Below are positions 52,670-60,679 of a stretch of 64,000 nucleotides of DNA, piece by piece. The stretch covers positions 496,001 to 560,000 of the forward strand of contig JACKBS010000008.1 in assembly GCA_020634435.1 (NCBI GenBank), read 5' to 3'. The notes beneath the pieces were generated by a model that saw nothing but the letters and a program-made list of their open reading frames with translations, was not told the origin of the DNA and searched no databases. The first letter of the stretch is position 1, and every line of letters starts with the position of its first letter. The stretch comes from Ardenticatenaceae bacterium (GTDB lineage Bacteria > Chloroflexota > Anaerolineae > Promineifilales > Promineifilaceae). A program made the position numbers and the translations under genes.

Positions 52670-53056
52670 ATGGGATTTGTTGTGGTATTGCATGAAGGGT
52701 TGTCGAATATGGCCTGGATGTTTTTTCTGGCGATTGGTTTGTGGGGTCTGGTGCGGGCGATTCGCGGGCAGCCAGTGGATGGCAGTTACCTCGGTGCGGT
52801 GGCGATTGGCCAGGGGTTGTTTTTGCTTCAAGCGCTGATTGGGGTGATTTTGTGGGTAAACGGCCGTCTAGGTGCCCTGGCGCGTCCCGAAGTACATGTT
52901 TTATACGGCGCGTTTGTCATCGTCTTTTTGCCGTTCATCTACTTCACCGCCCTGCGCGGCGACGATTCCAACCGGGGGCAGTGGGTTCTGGCCTTTAGCA
53001 ACCTCTTTCTCTTTGGCGTGGCCTTACGCCTCATTACGACCGGTCTGCTTGGTTAA
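52670..53056 (+). CDS. Small four-helix membrane protein
   Basis: 128 residues from ATG 52670 with AGGAG six bases upstream (a GTG three bases earlier is less well spaced). About four hydrophobic helices (~5-28, ~42-62, ~74-92, ~105-125). No family recognised with confidence. One NGR is encoded by an ACGGCCGT copy. It is followed by a hairpin shared with the convergent gene. Confidence 0.65.
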   Translation: MGFVVVLHEGLSNMAWMFFLAIGLWGLVRAIRGQPVDGSYLGAVAIGQGLFLLQALIGVILWVNGRLGALARPEVHVLYGAFVIVFLPFIYFTALRGDDSNRGQWVLAFSNLFLFGVALRLITTGLLG

Positions 53057-53060
53057 TTTT

Positions 53061-53114
53061 GTAGCCGCGGATTCTTTCCGCGCAAAAGAAGCGCAGTTTC
53101 CAAAACGCGGCTAC
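53061..53114. terminator. GTAGCCGCG inverted repeat between convergent genes
   Basis: GTAGCCGCG (53061-53069) and CGCGGCTAC (53106-53114) pair. An inner TTTCCGCGCAAAAGAAGCGC stretch may fold further. It looks like a dispersed hairpin repeat and may terminate both flanking genes. Confidence 0.55.
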
Positions 53115-53117
53115 GGA

Positions 53118-53555
53118 TTACGTTTGGAACCAAAAGCCTTCAATGTGGTAGAGGCCAGGTTCGAGGGTTTCAATCTTCAGGCGGACGAAGCGGCCCGGAG
53201 CAATTTCCTGATCGGTGGTGAGGCTGGGGTCGATAACGGCCGTATCAAAAACATCCTCCAGGCTATCAGCGCGGACCTGCAGATGACACTTCATTGAATC
53301 ATCTAAAAAGCCCGGCGTGTAAAGGTAATATTCCCCTTCAATGTCCACATCTGGCTGAATGGCCATCAATTCGCGGCATTGTTTTAGCTGCGCGGTGCTC
53401 AGCGTGGTTGTTTCTGTTGGCGCTTCTTCTATTGTCAGGGGAGACACGCCAAACAATAAAACGGCGATGGCCACCCCCACACACAGCAGCACCAGGCAAC
53501 TCACGACGACCAGCGCCACGATTAATACGGTATTACTTCGACTTTCTTTGTTCAT
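53118..53555 (-). CDS. Single-pass membrane protein of unknown function
   Basis: 145 residues. A short cytoplasmic N-terminus and one long membrane segment (~10-37, TVLIVALVVVSCLVLLCVGV) precede a small extracytoplasmic domain. That domain holds two cysteines (LKQCRELM, SMKCHLQV) and a beta-rich end (RFVRLKIETLEPGLYHIEGF). No family recognised. It carries one ACGGCCGT copy (TAV). Confidence 0.6.
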   Translation of the reverse strand: MNKESRSNTVLIVALVVVSCLVLLCVGVAIAVLLFGVSPLTIEEAPTETTTLSTAQLKQCRELMAIQPDVDIEGEYYLYTPGFLDDSMKCHLQVRADSLEDVFDTAVIDPSLTTDQEIAPGRFVRLKIETLEPGLYHIEGFWFQT

Positions 53556-53744
53556 AGAAATTTGGTTTAGGAATAATTGTATGTAATTGTAGAGACGTGG
53601 CCTATTGTAGTGAGTTTGCTGAGCAAGAGGTGTGGGTTAGTTTACTTCCCTACCGTTGTCTGAGGAAAATACAACTGCGGTATTTATGGTAGGCGAGAGC
53701 AATTCAGGAAGTGTTCTCGATACGGCCGTCCCGCTGTAAACATA

Positions 53745-56700
53745 TCAAGAAAAAACTGGCTCACAATATATTTCGTTCACGATAAATTGGAAGACAATGG
53801 TTAACCAGGTTTCCAAGCGATTGCATTCGCCTAACTGATCAAAAACCTGGGTTAGTGACTGAAAAGTTTGGGATTGACTATTGTTTACTAGAACCTCAAA
53901 CCAAAACATGGCGGCCCGGTAATTCACCAAATCGCCCACAGTTTCTGTAGGAATGTTGGTTTTAATGGCCCGGCTCAAGTCGTTTACGAGTTGGTTGACC
54001 TCCAGAAAGTTTTCCACCAGCTCCGGCTCGTACACAAACACGCGCGAAAGCAGATCAATGATGGCTTGGCGGGTGGCGGGTTGTTGCACAATAGCGGGTT
54101 CCTCTACGATCATTTTCAGTATGGCAAAACCGAACTGATAGTAGCCAAACTCCATCAGCGCATTGCGCAGCTCTTCTTTGATGACCCAGTTGATGTAGTC
54201 GATGTCTTGCCGGGCAATCATCTCTTCAACAATGTTGGCGACTTCCGGGCAGAGCGGCAGGTCTGTGGTTTGGCCGCTTTGGGCCATGCAAAAGAAGATA
54301 AGGCCCGGCCAGCATTGGGTACGCAGTTTGTTTTGCCAGCGGCCTTGCGTGCGCTGATTGATGGTGGCATAGATGTGGCTCAGGGCTTCGCGCCCCGCGT
54401 CGGTGGCGAACCGGTCATCCAGCGGAATGGCAAAGGTGGGCACAACGTGGCTAAATGGCCCGGCCGGTTCCACTTCAATCGCTTTATCGAATAGGTTGAC
54501 GACGAGGGGGATTGCTTCATTCGGGTTGGCGAGTACGTGCCGCCGCCAGGCTGTTTGGGCCAGAATGGCAATCAGTAGGTCACGCTCGGTGACCAGATTT
54601 AAGCTCAATTGGTAGAGGTCGGTTACGGCCGTATTTTCCGCATCCATCAACTCGCACAGCATCTGGGCTGTTTGCCGCCGCTGACGGCGATCGGCATCAT
54701 TTTTGAAGAATAAACGCAGCTCGGGTAGGTCCAATACGGAGTCATATGGCGTCTCTTGGGTGGTTTTGGCAGCGAACCCCATGATTGTTTTTAAGACGGC
54801 CGTTCGCAACAACGTTTTGGGGGAATACGGCCGTTTACCCAATTTGCCCGGCTTGATGAACAACAGGCGCTCCAATAATTTGCGCCACAGCGCCCGCAGT
54901 CGATTAGTCCATTCCGGCTCGGTGTAGGCATCAAACAAAAACATCAACGACAGGCCAATCAGCGATTCCAAAATGTGGGGGCGCGGCAGCTGCCAGCCGT
55001 GGAGCAGCCGATCGGCCAAATTGCTTAACAGGGCAAAGCCTGCTTCTTTGTCTCGCCGCCACAAAATAAATGATTGCCGGATGGCCACCGCCCGCACCGC
55101 TGGCGACCAATCCGCCAGCATCGTCTCCAGCAAATCCTGAAATTGCAGCCGGGCCGCCACGGTGATGACGATGTAATCACTGGCGGAGCAAGCCGCCGAA
55201 ACCGCATCGTGATGAAACGTGTCCCACAGCCATTCACCAGCCCGGGCCAGATTCGCTTTGGGCGATCGCCCCGCCCGCACCAGCTGACGCAAAAGCAGCC
55301 TCGCCTTTTCCTGATTATCCAGACCGTACTCTGTGAGGGCGGCGATCAATTTGTCTCTGATTTGATGCGATTCCTGGTGGGCTAACTGCATGATGAGCGG
55401 GATGTTTCCCGCCGCCAGCTCCATCTCTAAAGCATGAATAAGCGGCCCGGAGAGGAACGGCTTTGTGACTGTTTCCTCGGCCCATGCCTGGTAAGTCTCT
55501 GCCCGAGCCGCCCTGTCTAAAGGGAGCTGCGCATATAGTTCCCGACCGCCAAAATAATCATAAAAACGCTCGTAGCGGAAGGCAATCATCCCGTCTACGT
55601 GCTTCAAAATGCCCGCATCGACCAATCGGGTAAATGAATCGTTGGAATGCTGGCCCCAGCCGGTGGACTGGTGGGCTACGACAAACTTCCACAGCGGTTC
55701 GCCGAAGCTGGTATTTACCTCCCGGGTTTGGGCGTCGCTGATTTTGTTGGTGTACGCGCCGTCAGCCAGCATGATGGGCACCAGCTCTTGCTCCAGGAAG
55801 AGAATGTCTTCTTCTTGTAGCCGCTGGCTGGCCACCAGCGCCCGGATGAAGGCGGGGAAAATGTCAATGACGTGAATGTGCGGCGGCATGGGCGCTTGCG
55901 CATACGTTTCGGCAATCAGCCGCAGCAGCAGCGGATCGCGCAGCGCATTGCGCAGGGAGAGCTTAAGATCGCCGTACGCTGTTTGCAGGTCGTAGGCCTG
56001 GCGGTAGTTTTCGTAAACAGAGGCCATGTCTTGCTGCTGAAAGCGGGTGAGGCGTAAGCCTAGTTTGGTGGGTTGATACCACTGTTTTTCCGTCGCAGCG
56101 TCTTCCTGATAATAGCGGGATTGGGAGAGGGTTAACGGCCGTTTCAAAACCTGCCACGCCTCACTCCGCGAAGAAACCACCAGCTTTAGCCAGGGATACG
56201 GCTGTGTGCTGGCCATCTGGTCAATGCGATACAGCAGTTTGCTGCCCTCGGCGTGCTCATTAATCGCGTCAAAAATGAGCACCACTTTCCGGCAACTTGG
56301 CCCAATCAGATCATCCACGCTGGCAAATAAATCTTCCGGGTCCACAACCTCTTCATCTAAAAAATAGGCGATATTTTTGGCCAGCGTTTCGATCAATTCA
56401 TGCTCCACGCTCAGGCCCACCGCATTGAGCATGATGAACAGCACATCATCATCGGCCAGCGCGGCGGGCAACGAGGCCAAAAAGCAGCTCTTGCCTGCCC
56501 CCGAATTGCCGGTGATGACGAGAACGGTCTTCTCATTTTGCAGGAACTCTTGGAAACGGCCGTACAACCCCTGCCGCTGGTGATAAACGTGGGGATCATA
56601 TTTGCCCTGCACCGACTCCCAAAACGGCCGTGATACTTTTGCGGCCGCCTGTTTTAGCGCTGACCAGCTTAGTTCTGGTGTTGGCTCTGCCTGGGCTGAC

Positions 56701-57125
56701 TCGCGCTGCGCCGCGTATTCCCATTCCCGCAAAATGGCAGCCAGTTGGGCAATCGCCTGATTCTGCTCACGAAAATATTGCCGCCGCGACAGGTTGAGCA
56801 GCTGGGCCACATACTCAGTGCCCAGCCCGTTGACAAAGCGCTCCCGCAAAATTGTGTAATAGGTAGAGGTGTTCTCGCCGCCATCAGGCGTTGGTTTCAG
56901 GCTGTTAACCGCCTCCAGCAAAATGGTGTGCAGCGTGAGTCCCAAACTGGCCTCATCGCGCTTGTTTGTACTGGTTTGGTGGCGGCTGCGCACCAGCCAA
57001 AGACGGCTTAACGGATGCGTGCCTAGCTGGTGAAATGCCTTGCTTTTGAGGTTTTTCAGGGCGTCCGTAATGGTTTTGATAGTGAAGGTATTGGCGGGTT
57101 CAGATTGACTGGTTTGGGACTCCAT
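53745..57125 (-). CDS. STAND NTPase with N-terminal helix-turn-helix-like segment
   Basis: 1126 residues from ATG 57125, with a GGAAGCGGAA stretch upstream. Residues ~60-140 contain a helical region resembling a sigma-4/HTH module (STYYTILRERFVNGLGTEYV, AQLLNLSRRQYFREQNQAI). The NACHT/STAND ATPase has Walker A GNSGAGKS (206-213) and VVLIFDAINEH as Walker B, then LKLVVSSRSEAWQ. The C-terminal ~650 residues are helical, probably HEAT- or TPR-like repeats. Proteins of this build sense a ligand with the repeats and oligomerise. Some are phage sensors (Avs-like), others are regulators. No effector enzyme is visible. It is divergent from the PAP2 gene. Confidence 0.75.
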   Translation of the reverse strand: MESQTSQSEPANTFTIKTITDALKNLKSKAFHQLGTHPLSRLWLVRSRHQTSTNKRDEASLGLTLHTILLEAVNSLKPTPDGGENTSTYYTILRERFVNGLGTEYVAQLLNLSRRQYFREQNQAIAQLAAILREWEYAAQRESAQAEPTPELSWSALKQAAAKVSRPFWESVQGKYDPHVYHQRQGLYGRFQEFLQNEKTVLVITGNSGAGKSCFLASLPAALADDDVLFIMLNAVGLSVEHELIETLAKNIAYFLDEEVVDPEDLFASVDDLIGPSCRKVVLIFDAINEHAEGSKLLYRIDQMASTQPYPWLKLVVSSRSEAWQVLKRPLTLSQSRYYQEDAATEKQWYQPTKLGLRLTRFQQQDMASVYENYRQAYDLQTAYGDLKLSLRNALRDPLLLRLIAETYAQAPMPPHIHVIDIFPAFIRALVASQRLQEEDILFLEQELVPIMLADGAYTNKISDAQTREVNTSFGEPLWKFVVAHQSTGWGQHSNDSFTRLVDAGILKHVDGMIAFRYERFYDYFGGRELYAQLPLDRAARAETYQAWAEETVTKPFLSGPLIHALEMELAAGNIPLIMQLAHQESHQIRDKLIAALTEYGLDNQEKARLLLRQLVRAGRSPKANLARAGEWLWDTFHHDAVSAACSASDYIVITVAARLQFQDLLETMLADWSPAVRAVAIRQSFILWRRDKEAGFALLSNLADRLLHGWQLPRPHILESLIGLSLMFLFDAYTEPEWTNRLRALWRKLLERLLFIKPGKLGKRPYSPKTLLRTAVLKTIMGFAAKTTQETPYDSVLDLPELRLFFKNDADRRQRRQTAQMLCELMDAENTAVTDLYQLSLNLVTERDLLIAILAQTAWRRHVLANPNEAIPLVVNLFDKAIEVEPAGPFSHVVPTFAIPLDDRFATDAGREALSHIYATINQRTQGRWQNKLRTQCWPGLIFFCMAQSGQTTDLPLCPEVANIVEEMIARQDIDYINWVIKEELRNALMEFGYYQFGFAILKMIVEEPAIVQQPATRQAIIDLLSRVFVYEPELVENFLEVNQLVNDLSRAIKTNIPTETVGDLVNYRAAMFWFEVLVNNSQSQTFQSLTQVFDQLGECNRLETWLTIVFQFIVNEIYCEPVFS

Positions 57126-57323
57126 TTCCGCTTCCCCGATGATTAGACACGGCCTGGACACATGAGCAACGCTCGTAGACTTACATTCTACAAGAAATGC
57201 GCCTGCTGGCACAAGCCTGGCACTGTTTTGGCAGTGAAAAGCAGTCCCGCAGCGCTATGCTGAGGCCAGGTTGTGCAAGCGTCGGTCGGATTGCCAATCC
57301 GACCAACAGAAGAGGAGGAAAAG

Positions 57324-58241
57324 ATGAATCCTGTATTTGAGTGGGGCATTGAATTTTTGCAAGTTCTCCAAGATGCTGTCGGTGCTTTTGGGGTCGATCT
57401 GGCCAAAATTTTCACGTTTGTGGGCAATCAGGAGTTTTATATTTTGCTATTCCCGCTGCTGTTTTGGTGCGTGGATCGGGCGCTCGGCGCGCGCGTAGCA
57501 ATTCTCTATTTGCTGTCTGTAGTGCTGAATACGGACGTGAAGGATTGGATTGTGCAGGAACGGCCGTATCAACTCGTCCCAGATATTGCCCAAGCCGATC
57601 CAGCCGGTGCCTACATGTACGGTGAGGGGTACGGCATGCCCAGCGGCCATTCCCAGTTTGCCGTGACGGTGTGGGGTGCGCTGGCCTTGTGGATGAAAAA
57701 GGGATGGTTCTGGGTATTGGCCGTAGCGTTGGTGCTGTTGATTGGCGTTTCGCGGCTGGTGTTGGGTTTCCATTTTCCCACGCAGGTGCTGGCTGGTTGG
57801 GGGCTTGGCCTAGTTGTGGTAGTCGCTTACCTGATTTTGACCTTGCCTGTTGAAAAATGGTTGGCTTCTTTACGGTTGGAGATGCAGTTGTTAGTGGCAG
57901 TTGCCTTGCCGTTGGTGCTGCTCTGGCTCCATCCTGTGGCCGATACGATTGCAGCAGCGGCCGTTCTCCTCGGCTTGGGTATCGGGTTAGCTTTAAGCCA
58001 GCGCACCATTCGCTACGTGGCCAACGGAGCCTGGTGGCAGCGCGCACTGCGCTACGTGGTGGGCATCATTGTGCTGCTGGCCATTTACCTCGGCCTCAGC
58101 GTGGTTTTCCCCGAAGAAGGCGAATCGCTCTACGTGCCGCTGCGCTTTGTGCGCTACGCCCTGATGGGTTTCTGGATCAGCTTTGGCGCACCCTGGCTGT
58201 TCACCCGCACTCGTCTCGTGCCGGTGGTCCAGCCCGCGTAA
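57324..58241 (+). CDS. PAP2-superfamily membrane phosphatase
   Basis: 305 residues from ATG 57324, with AGGAGG five bases upstream. Multi-pass membrane protein. PAP2 signature: Lys73 with Arg80-Pro81 (KDWIVQERPY), PSGH at 106-109, and SR143-144 with His150 (SRLVLGFHFPTQ). The acidic residue that usually ends the third motif is Gln154 here. It removes phosphate from lipids such as undecaprenyl-diphosphate or phosphatidic acid; the substrate is not known. Confidence 0.88.
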   Translation: MNPVFEWGIEFLQVLQDAVGAFGVDLAKIFTFVGNQEFYILLFPLLFWCVDRALGARVAILYLLSVVLNTDVKDWIVQERPYQLVPDIAQADPAGAYMYGEGYGMPSGHSQFAVTVWGALALWMKKGWFWVLAVALVLLIGVSRLVLGFHFPTQVLAGWGLGLVVVVAYLILTLPVEKWLASLRLEMQLLVAVALPLVLLWLHPVADTIAAAAVLLGLGIGLALSQRTIRYVANGAWWQRALRYVVGIIVLLAIYLGLSVVFPEEGESLYVPLRFVRYALMGFWISFGAPWLFTRTRLVPVVQPA

Positions 58242-58253
58242 ATTCTGAAAAAA

Positions 58254-58316
58254 ATCCACAGATTTCGCAGATTACACAGATTTTTCTCTGCGTCCTCCGC
58301 GTTCTCTGCGGTTAAA
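58254..58316. repeat. CACAGATTTCGCAG / CTCTGCGG repeat, copy 3
   Basis: CACAGATTTCGCAGATTACACAG is followed by the inverted CTCTGCGTCCTCCGCGTTCTCTGCGG. Same general type as at 2515-2584. It lies just before the amidase ribosome site. Confidence 0.5.
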
Positions 58317-58337
58317 TTAATTTTAAGGGAGAAAACC

Positions 58338-59840
58338 ATGACAACATTTCCTGAATATGAACAGTACGATGGGTTGGGGCTGGCCGAACTGGTCCGCAAG
58401 GGCGAGGTTTCGCCGCTGGAGCTGGTTGAAGCGGCAATTGAGCGCATTGAAGCGCGGAATCCGCAAGTGAATGCGGTCATTCACAAAATGTATGAAGAAG
58501 CAACCCAGACGGCCATGAAAACGGCCGTACACCATCCCGATGCCCCCTTTGCGGGCGTGCCCTTTCTGCTCAAGGATTTGCTGGCCGAATACGGCGGTGC
58601 ACCGCTGCGCAACGGCAGTCGCATCTTCCAAAATTACGTGTCTAAAGCAGATGGCCCGATGGTGCAGCGCTACAAAGCGGCGGGTCTGATTGTGCTGGGC
58701 AAAACCAACACGCCTGAGCTTGGCATTACCGGCGTCACCGAACCGGAACTGTTTGGCACGACCAACAATCCGTGGGATTTGAGCCGCACGGCAGGTGGCT
58801 CCAGTGGCGGGTCGGCAGCGGCGGTGGCCAGCCGCATGGTGCCTATGGCGCACGGTGGGGATGGGCTGGGCTCGATCCGCATTCCGGCCTCTTGCTGTGG
58901 ATTGTTTGGTCTCAAGCCAACGCGCCGACGTAACCCGCGCAGCACCGATTACGATGCGTGGCAAGGGTTTGTGTGTGAGCATGTGCTCACCCGCTCCGTG
59001 CGGGACAGTGCGGCGATGCTGGACGTAACGGCCGTATCCGATCCCTACTATCCAGATGCCATTCGGGTGGGGGAACGGCCGTTCCTGCAAGAAGTGGGTC
59101 GCGATCCGGGCAAGCTGCGCATCGCCTACACTGCCGAGCCGTTCATGGGCGACATGATGGACGACGCCTGCCTGAAAGTGCTGGCCGAAACCATCGCCCT
59201 GTGTCGCGAGCTGGGGCACGAGCTGGTGGAAGCCGCCCCGCAAATCGACGGCAAAGCGTACGCCAAAGCCACGATGACGATGCTGGCGGGCGAAATCCGC
59301 GCCGATATTGATGAGGCGGGTCGCATGTTGGGTCAGCGCCCTGGGCCGGAATTCTTTGAAAAAGCAACCTGGGCTATTGCCTTGATGGGCGGGCAAATCA
59401 GTGCGGGCGATTTTGTCCAGGCGATGCGGGACATGCAGCGCACCGCTCACAAAATCAACCAATTTTTTGCTGATTACGACGTGCTGCTGACCCCCACGCT
59501 GGCGCAGCCCCCGGCAAAATCTGGCACGATGCTGCCTACCGGGGCCGAAGCGATGGCCTTGCAGGTCATCGGCCGTTTGCGGGCGGGCAGCGTGCTTAAA
59601 GCGCTCAAGATGCTGGATACGGCCGCTGTGGATTCGTTCCGCTTTACGCCTTCCACGCCGCTGTTCAACGCCACGGGCCAGCCCGCCATGTCCGTACCGC
59701 TGGGTGGCTCGGCGGACGGCTTGCCGATTGGGATGCAGTTTATCGGCCGTTTTGCTGATGAGGCGACGCTGCTGCGGCTGGCGGCCCAGCTAGAGCAGGC
59801 CAAGCCCTGGGCCTGTGAGGTGCCGCCAATGGTGCAGTAA
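58338..59840 (+). CDS. Amidase-signature hydrolase
   Basis: 500 residues, AAGGGAG upstream of the ATG. The Ser-cisSer-Lys triad is Lys79 (PFLLKDLL), Ser155 (AGGSSGGSAAAVAS) and Ser179 in GDGLGSIRIPASCCGLFG. It hydrolyses amides; the broad family includes nylon-dimer hydrolase-like and indole-acetamide-type enzymes, and the substrate cannot be told. The 11-base sequence ATCGGCCGTTT occurs twice near the 3' end (59568-59578 and 59742-59752). A damaged second copy of this 3' end lies at 60292-60425. Confidence 0.9.
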   Translation: MTTFPEYEQYDGLGLAELVRKGEVSPLELVEAAIERIEARNPQVNAVIHKMYEEATQTAMKTAVHHPDAPFAGVPFLLKDLLAEYGGAPLRNGSRIFQNYVSKADGPMVQRYKAAGLIVLGKTNTPELGITGVTEPELFGTTNNPWDLSRTAGGSSGGSAAAVASRMVPMAHGGDGLGSIRIPASCCGLFGLKPTRRRNPRSTDYDAWQGFVCEHVLTRSVRDSAAMLDVTAVSDPYYPDAIRVGERPFLQEVGRDPGKLRIAYTAEPFMGDMMDDACLKVLAETIALCRELGHELVEAAPQIDGKAYAKATMTMLAGEIRADIDEAGRMLGQRPGPEFFEKATWAIALMGGQISAGDFVQAMRDMQRTAHKINQFFADYDVLLTPTLAQPPAKSGTMLPTGAEAMALQVIGRLRAGSVLKALKMLDTAAVDSFRFTPSTPLFNATGQPAMSVPLGGSADGLPIGMQFIGRFADEATLLRLAAQLEQAKPWACEVPPMVQ

Positions 59841-59975
59841 TCAATTTTTTTTCCATAGACACGGGTTTTTGGTGAAAAGTGGCTGACTCTCTCGCTGTGA
59901 AGACGCTGGGGAGCAACCTGAATAAAACAAGGAGAAAGGGTCAAAAAAACCCGTCTGTTTACCTTTCCTACTTTT

Positions 59976-60122
59976 ATGTTGCTCGTGCTGTTGTTGATGG
60001 GTGGCTGTGCCAGTTGGGAGGAAGTGTCGAAGATAGGGGAAGTGCTTGATTCCCCTACTTTCACACCCATTCCGGTAACGGAAACGGCCGTTTCACTAAC
60101 TGCATCCAGGCACATTCTCTAG
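59976..60122 (+). pseudogene. Truncated lipoprotein remnant
   Basis: A ribosome site (AAGGAG) at 59929-59940 is followed by GTC-AAA-AAA-ACC instead of a usable start. In that frame the peptide continues KKTRLFTFPTF, then MLLVLLLMGGC with a clear lipobox, and stops after a short TETAVSLTASRHIL. Translation could begin at ATG 59976 (48 residues). The layout matches the window's other Thr/Pro lipoproteins, but with a lost start and no domain, so it is probably broken; a small functional lipoprotein is possible. Confidence 0.45.
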
Positions 60123-60291
60123 CCATTTCACCTGATTGATCTGGTAGATTATGCCATTTGTAGTTGAAAAGTTGCACGAGGAACGATCTGGGAACGATCG
60201 GTTTGGCAAACTACTGTCATCTTAATTAACAGTCAGCTAGTCGGGTCCTTGTCATAGAGGTAATGCGTATGCTACAGAAAAAATCTCGATA

Positions 60292-60425
60292 CTGCTCATT
60301 GGTGCCGAAGCGATGGTCTTGCAGATAATGGCCGTTTTGCCGATGAGGCGAGGCTGCTGCGGCTGGCGGCCCAGATAGAGCAAGCCAAACCGTGGGCCAA
60401 TGAGGTGCCGCTTATAGCGCATTAA
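60292..60425 (+). pseudogene. Remnant of a second amidase 3' end with internal deletion
   Basis: GCCGAAGCGATGGTCTTGCAG, minus its last base, matches the intact amidase at ~59544. Directly after GGCCGTTTT the sequence jumps to the match for ~59755 (GATGAGGCG, CTGCGGCTGGCGGCCCAG) and continues to a stop. About 170 bases between two ATCGGCCGTTT copies of the parent are missing. The remnant has no start and is non-functional. Confidence 0.75.
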
Positions 60426-60679
60426 CGAATTTACCTTCCAAAATTGGTAGTTCTTGATGCGAAGTGTCAGATTGAGGGAGGTGAGGTTGATGCTTGCGGG
60501 ATGGGTGAGAAAGACTCACCCAAATTTTAACTAGCGGTTATCAATACTTCTAAAGTCGAGAAATTGTTTATTCGTAGGATAGCTAAAATTTCTATACATA
60601 AAAACAAAACTGTCAAGCCGATTTTACTCATGATAACAATTACTTGTAGTGCGGTTAAATTGTCAATAAGGAGATAATA

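Larger units (their letters stand above)
59841..60679. other. Degraded left border of the AT-rich island
   Basis: 839 bases with no intact gene of normal size. It holds the truncated lipoprotein (59976-60122), the amidase remnant (60292-60425) and, beyond ~60430, AT-rich DNA leading to the peptidase ribosome site. The ACGGCCGT octamer is last seen near 60084 and reappears at ~63689. Confidence 0.6.

Noticed and set aside
59474..60115. Minus-strand frame of 213 codons
   Set aside because: Mostly the antisense of the amidase 3' end and the lipoprotein remnant; no independent motif.
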